NCBI GenBank assembly: GCA_003008705.1 | Contig: PDUO01000008.1 | Coordinates: forward strand, 558,001 to 622,000 | Origin: Pezicula radicicola | Taxonomy: Eukaryota; Ascomycota; Leotiomycetes; Helotiales; Dermateaceae | Direction: 5' to 3' | DNA length: 64,000 nt | Shown here: positions 60,360-64,000 of the stretch, in pieces | Layout of the letters: each line of letters opens with the position of its first letter | Numbering within the stretch: position 1 is the stretch's first letter | Translations under genes and position numbers: made by a program | The notes under the pieces: model-generated | Seen by the model: only the letters and a program-made list of their open reading frames with translations | Databases searched by the model: none | Told to the model about the DNA's origin: nothing

Positions 60360-61723
60360 TCAATTACCGTACATGACTTTTGGTTTCTCTTTCTCTATTT
60401 TTCGCAATAGATGCCTAAGGACAACTCCCTGTTCCAGCTGGTCTTTGCGATATATCTTATTCAAATCATAACTATATTTACTCAACTCTTTCACAGATTT
60501 GAAAATCTGCACTTCTTTCACTTCCCCTTTCCTAGCCCATTCAATAAGATCGACAATATTCACGTGTATCCTCTGAACCGCCTACACTCACCACCACGTA
60601 AATAAGTGACTTGAGTCCCAAGTATGATATATAGTCTAGAATGAATTGAATTGAAATTGGACACTTACTTGTCGACACTCCGCGCATGTAGAAGGAAGGG
60701 ACCGGATCTTTACGGCCCGACATAGAGAATGCCAAGATTGTATATCATCCTCTGTTCCAAACCAAAGATTGAATTCCTTTGTCAGTGCTGTTTGATATCG
60801 TGCAAAGACCTCGTTTCGATACTCGTTCCAAGTAGAGGGGGAGCTGCCATCCCAATCATTACATCGAGGTAGGCATTCTCGAAGGGCTCCAAACGACTCA
60901 GCCGGTGGCTTGGAGGGATCGTATTGGTATCCAGAGAAGGAAAGAAAAAAAGCGTCAAGACTGCTCCTAGAGGGGACTGGCTCATGAAGATTGGGACAGG
61001 TGTGCATGTGTTTCAGTTGGATAGCAACGGTTGTTCTACAGTCAGGACAGGTCCAGAAACGTGGCTCCATTTTCGATTTTCGGTTCTTTTTTGGGGCAGT
61101 GGATGTTTTTGGAGGATCCACCGTTGAGATAGAAGACTCAGGAATCTCGGTATTGAATAAGTACGGATTTGAGCTATAAGCTCCGAATGTCTTGATTCGA
61201 TGAACTGCCTCCTGTTAAACCATATTAGTTCTGTGGAAAGCTTGAATAGAGGTAGTAATACCTGGTAGTCCAAAGTTTCCCATGTACCAAGATCAGGATT
61301 ATAGGTTTGCGACTGAATGTCGCTTGAGGAGGCTTGTGGTGGTTCGAGCGCTTGACAAGTGACCTTGATAATCTCTAATAATCTTCCTACGTGTTCCATG
61401 CTAGTGAGATGTGCCCGTATTGTAGATGATTCTACGTAAAGGCCGCACATTTTGCATTCCCACACAAGAGCAGAAGCTGGGGATGCAGTGTCTTTGGTGT
61501 ACTTAGAGGCTTCAAAAATGTTCGCTGCAGGTGACTCGAAGCTTGAAGTGCTGAAATTGCTCTTTGCAACATATCCACGAGGTTCCGATTGTGAATTCTG
61601 GGAGTTGTCTGCTTCCTCTGGATGCAACTGTGCAGCCTTTGCATGCCGCTTGCCAGAGAGATGTGAATTGCGATTTGGCATTTGCATTTGAATTTGACAG
61701 ACTGGACAAGTCCAAGGCTCCAT
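60360..61723 (-). CDS. Three-zinc-finger (U1/C2H2-type) protein
   Basis: Exons 61723-61262, 61211-60669 and 60581-60360 join in phase 0 to 408 residues. Finger 1, WTCPVCQIQMQMPNRNSHLS (residues 4-23) then GKRH, and finger 2, WECKMCGLYVESSTIRAHLT then SMEH, are U1/matrin-type fingers with the spacing of RNA-binding proteins. Finger 3, WTCPDCRTTVAIQLKHMHTC, is a C2HC variant. The linker between fingers is Ser/Gln-rich. The C-terminal ~200 residues are helical, with Trp-rich words (WFGTEDDIQSWHSLC) and a CAEC pair. It is likely nuclear and nucleic-acid-binding; no specific orthologue is recognised. The sequence is intact. Confidence 0.8.
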
Positions 61724-62039
61724 CGTTAATTATTTCGGATATGAATGACTTAACCTCGCTTTTACCTTGGACTTAATGCTTTTTCTAGCATCGTAAGATA
61801 CAACACACCACCGGTGGAGATCTACCCCGCCTCTGCAGAGAGGATAAATAATTTCCCGCCTAGCCATTGAGGTGTAGTGGTGCGTCTTGGAACCAAGCCC
61901 AATAGCCAATACAGTTTCGAACAGTGAATTTCTTGGATAAAGCCACGAAATAAATAAAGCCTATCAAATCATCTCCTTCCATAAAAAGAACCTCAAAAAC
62001 AACTACGATCGAACGCAAAGCGATCTTCTCCATGCTCGC
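61724..62039. other. Upstream region of the zinc-finger gene
   Basis: 316 bp to the left edge of the GMC-oxidoreductase fragment. No specific site is recognised. Confidence 0.4.
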
Positions 62040-62607
62040 TTACAAGATCCCAATGCAGCAATATTCCAAATCATTGCATTAGCTGTAAATAATATACATA
62101 TCGACCCCTCAGCAAACACATCTAGGTTCTCAATTTTTATAGTTCACCATCAATGTTTCTCACGCGTCTCAATGCATATCACACCTTCAGATCCTAAAAT
62201 CCATCTAGCTATCGATCCCAAAATTCAGGAATACCCAATCAATACACTCATCCTTGCATGTGCCGTTCATTTCATTGCGAATAAAATCCCCAACACATCT
62301 CCGCTGAAGAAACTGTTGAAGCAATGTGTTCAACCATCTTCAGATGTTGATGTGAATGATACTAATGCTGCTATACAATATGTTCGCAGCCATACAGGAA
62401 TTCAAATTCCATCCTGCTGCGACTGCGACTTTGCGAACTGTGGTGGATGGTAGATTGAATGTTAAGGGTGTCAAGGACTTGAAGGTTTGCGATGCTAGCA
62501 TTATACCATTGCATATACGTAGGAATACACAAGGCCCTTGCTATGCAATTGCCCAGAAGGAAGCTAGTTTATTTAAGGATGATGAGGAGGCTGACGTGGG
62601 GAAGTAG
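62040..62607 (+). pseudogene. C-terminal fragment of a GMC oxidoreductase
   Basis: The plus strand reads (V)HITPSDPKIHLAIDPKI-like and YPINTLILACAVHFIANKI, then DVDVNDTNAAIQYVRSHT. After a one-base frame change near 62400, the terminal FHPAATATLRTVVDGRLNV and GVKDLKVCDASIIPLHI follow. NTQGPCYAIAQKEASLF is last. This is the C-terminal substrate/FAD-binding end of glucose-methanol-choline oxidoreductases (aryl-alcohol or choline oxidase type), with the catalytic-His block (FHPA). Everything upstream is missing, so it is a truncated, frameshifted relic. Confidence 0.8.
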
Positions 62608-62909
62608 ACAGTCACATTCTTTGAGTGTGTAGTGAGATAGCAATGTGTTGTATTAAGGCTCCACCTTTATTTTAGCAGTGGAAAGGTTTTTACAGATAGA
62701 ATTTACTAAGCAGCACAACTGTATCCAATCCATCTCAGAAATACCCAGCACTTGTCACATGAAAAGTTGCATCTCATATTTCAAAGTCATTTGCTTTTTA
62801 CTCGCTTCTCGCTCGCTAATCCAACGGAGTACTGTACTTTCCGTACAACCTCTCAGGAGCTAAGCAGTGTCTACCAGATCATCAAATATCAGACATCTTT
62901 CAAAATACC
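62608..62909. other. Short intergenic
   Basis: About 300 bp between the GMC relic and the 3' end of the leftward ATPase gene. No feature is seen. Confidence 0.4.
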
Positions 62910-64000
62910 TCAAGACGCCATAACGCTCTTCCCACCATCTTCCGTGATACGTGCTCGAACACGGATCTTCGCATATGCAGTCCCCAATCGCTGAAATTCA
63001 GACCCAGTTCTATTCGTACTGCCTTTCTCCTGTACACCCATTAAAGCACTTGGCGAGAACAGCAACGCTTCTCCAACACGAAGCCGAACAATCTCTCCAA
63101 AGATCTTGCCTGCTTCGCCTTTACCATTCTCATTCCCACCAGCCTCGTCGTATTCATCTTCAGTAGACCTCGAAGCCACTAGGTCGGTTGAGGCTCCTGC
63201 TAGATGGCGTTTGAGAGCTCTGAGCCACTCGGGTGAGGTGAATCGGTGGACAATCGTCAGAGACGAAAGATCAAGGAGAGCGGGAGAGATGGTAGGCTCT
63301 TGCGTGGAAATTATTGTTCGAACTCCCAAGTGACGTTGGAGGCGAATTGTTGACAAGAGGGTGTTCGTAAGAGTTGTAGCTTCTGAAGAGGCGTTCATGT
63401 ACTGTGATGCGAAGAGATTAGCCGCTGAATACTGGCATCGGAGATAGCAGAAAAGAGAGAAATATTACGACGGTGACTGACCTTGTGCGCTTCATCAAGA
63501 GCAATAACCCGACCAATGGTAGGATCCGACTCCAGAAATATGCTCAAGCAAATGTTAAAGAGTACGCATGCATCTTCAGCAGTAACACAAGGGCATGAAA
63601 GATCAATGATTGTCAAATGACTTGGCTTCTGACTCCAGTCGTTTCCCTTCATACCCGAAGACTTCACAACGCTGGGCTTGGAACCGCCCTTTTTACCCTG
63701 AATAGCTTCGTTGGTGCAGTTTTGCGATTTGTGACCCGGCTGCCCACACTTGAAGCACGATTTCTCCTGCGTGACTACCACGGATGTGGTTTGGTCTTTC
63801 ACCATGAACGACTCCAGGACATCAAGTCGTTGATTTAGGGGCCCAAGTTGCGCTGGTGAAAGTGACAAATCAAGCACTTGGCGCTTGAATTCTCCGTACG
63901 AGAACTTACCACCGGTTTCCTGTTGAGTTAATCGCATATCACGCAGAACGCGGGTGACTCCGTGTAAGTAGAGAGGTAGTTGGCCCTCGTCTCTATTTGC
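62910..64000 (-). CDS. P-loop ATPase with CCHC zinc knuckle, 3' part
   Basis: The frame is open at the right edge, with exons 64000-63482 and 63401-62910 joined in phase 0 (DEAHK/YMNASSEA). 337 residues are visible. HLTIIDLSCPCVTAEDACVL and RVIALDEAHKYMNA give a Walker-B-type strand. RTIISTQEPTISPALLDLSS and IVHRFTSPEWLRALKRHL form the sensor-like C-part. Together these match a fungal P-loop ATPase family related in layout to HerA/FtsK/TraG-type NTPases. Walker A must lie outside the window. Upstream of this core sits a retroviral-type zinc knuckle CFKCGQPGHKSQNC followed by a Lys/Ser-rich linker, suggesting nucleic-acid binding. The visible part is intact. Confidence 0.75.

Noticed and set aside
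1..64000. CRISPR arrays, telomeric repeats, rDNA large units or bacterial operons
   Set aside because: None seen; spliced fungal genes throughout, and the only rRNA sequence is 5S.

Overview
The window is nuclear DNA of a filamentous ascomycete (Pezizomycotina; the mix of families fits Leotiomycetes such as Botrytis/Sclerotinia relatives, but that rank is inference). The evidence is eukaryotic genes split by short introns (about 42-190 nt, nearly all GT-AG with two GC-AG), fungus-specific protein families, dispersed 5S rRNA sequence, and C-to-T decay of repeats and genes that resembles repeat-induced point mutation (RIP). Exon joins below were built by hand; nearly every model closes in frame over all its exons.

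Layout: 1-1.65 kb, 3' part of a membrane GT2 glycosyltransferase. 1.65-7.1 kb, an AT-rich gene desert holding a ~3.2 kb decayed element with ~400 bp terminal inverted repeats and five copies of an unusual 18-bp-period motif. 7.1-9.6 kb, a complete very-long-chain acyl-CoA synthetase ending in a peroxisomal PTS1-type tripeptide. 9.9-10.1 kb, a MITE-like element. 11.3-13.2 kb, an MFS transporter. 14.0-18.7 kb, a divergent pair: an SGNH/GDSL-like hydrolase and a type II membrane protein with a propeller-like DPR motif. 19.5-21.0 kb, a fungal integral membrane protein. 22.5-25.3 kb, a divergent pair: a DUF4185-like propeller protein and an RNase HI-fold protein.

From about 26 to 51.4 kb many genes are broken: a secreted cysteine-rich protein and a HExxH metalloprotease (one in-frame stop each), an MFS transporter and a cytochrome P450 (several stops), a polysaccharide deacetylase shortened at its C-terminus, a CorA-like channel protein and an Rds1/ferritin-like protein (heavily broken). 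Most stops fit CpA-to-TpA change. Apparently intact genes lie between them: a seven-exon membrane protein (33.6-35.3 kb), a small fungal protein (42.2 kb) and an SSU1/TDT-type anion exporter (43.4-45.0 kb).

51.4-64 kb is mostly regulatory or AT-rich DNA with a small hypothetical gene, one intact 5S rRNA gene, a BTB-domain protein, a three-zinc-finger protein, a GMC-oxidoreductase fragment and the 3' part of a P-loop ATPase carrying a CCHC zinc knuckle. Three 5S fragments are scattered through the window. The genes do not form an obvious single pathway; the nearest to functional groups are the two divergent pairs and the decayed P450/MFS neighbourhood.
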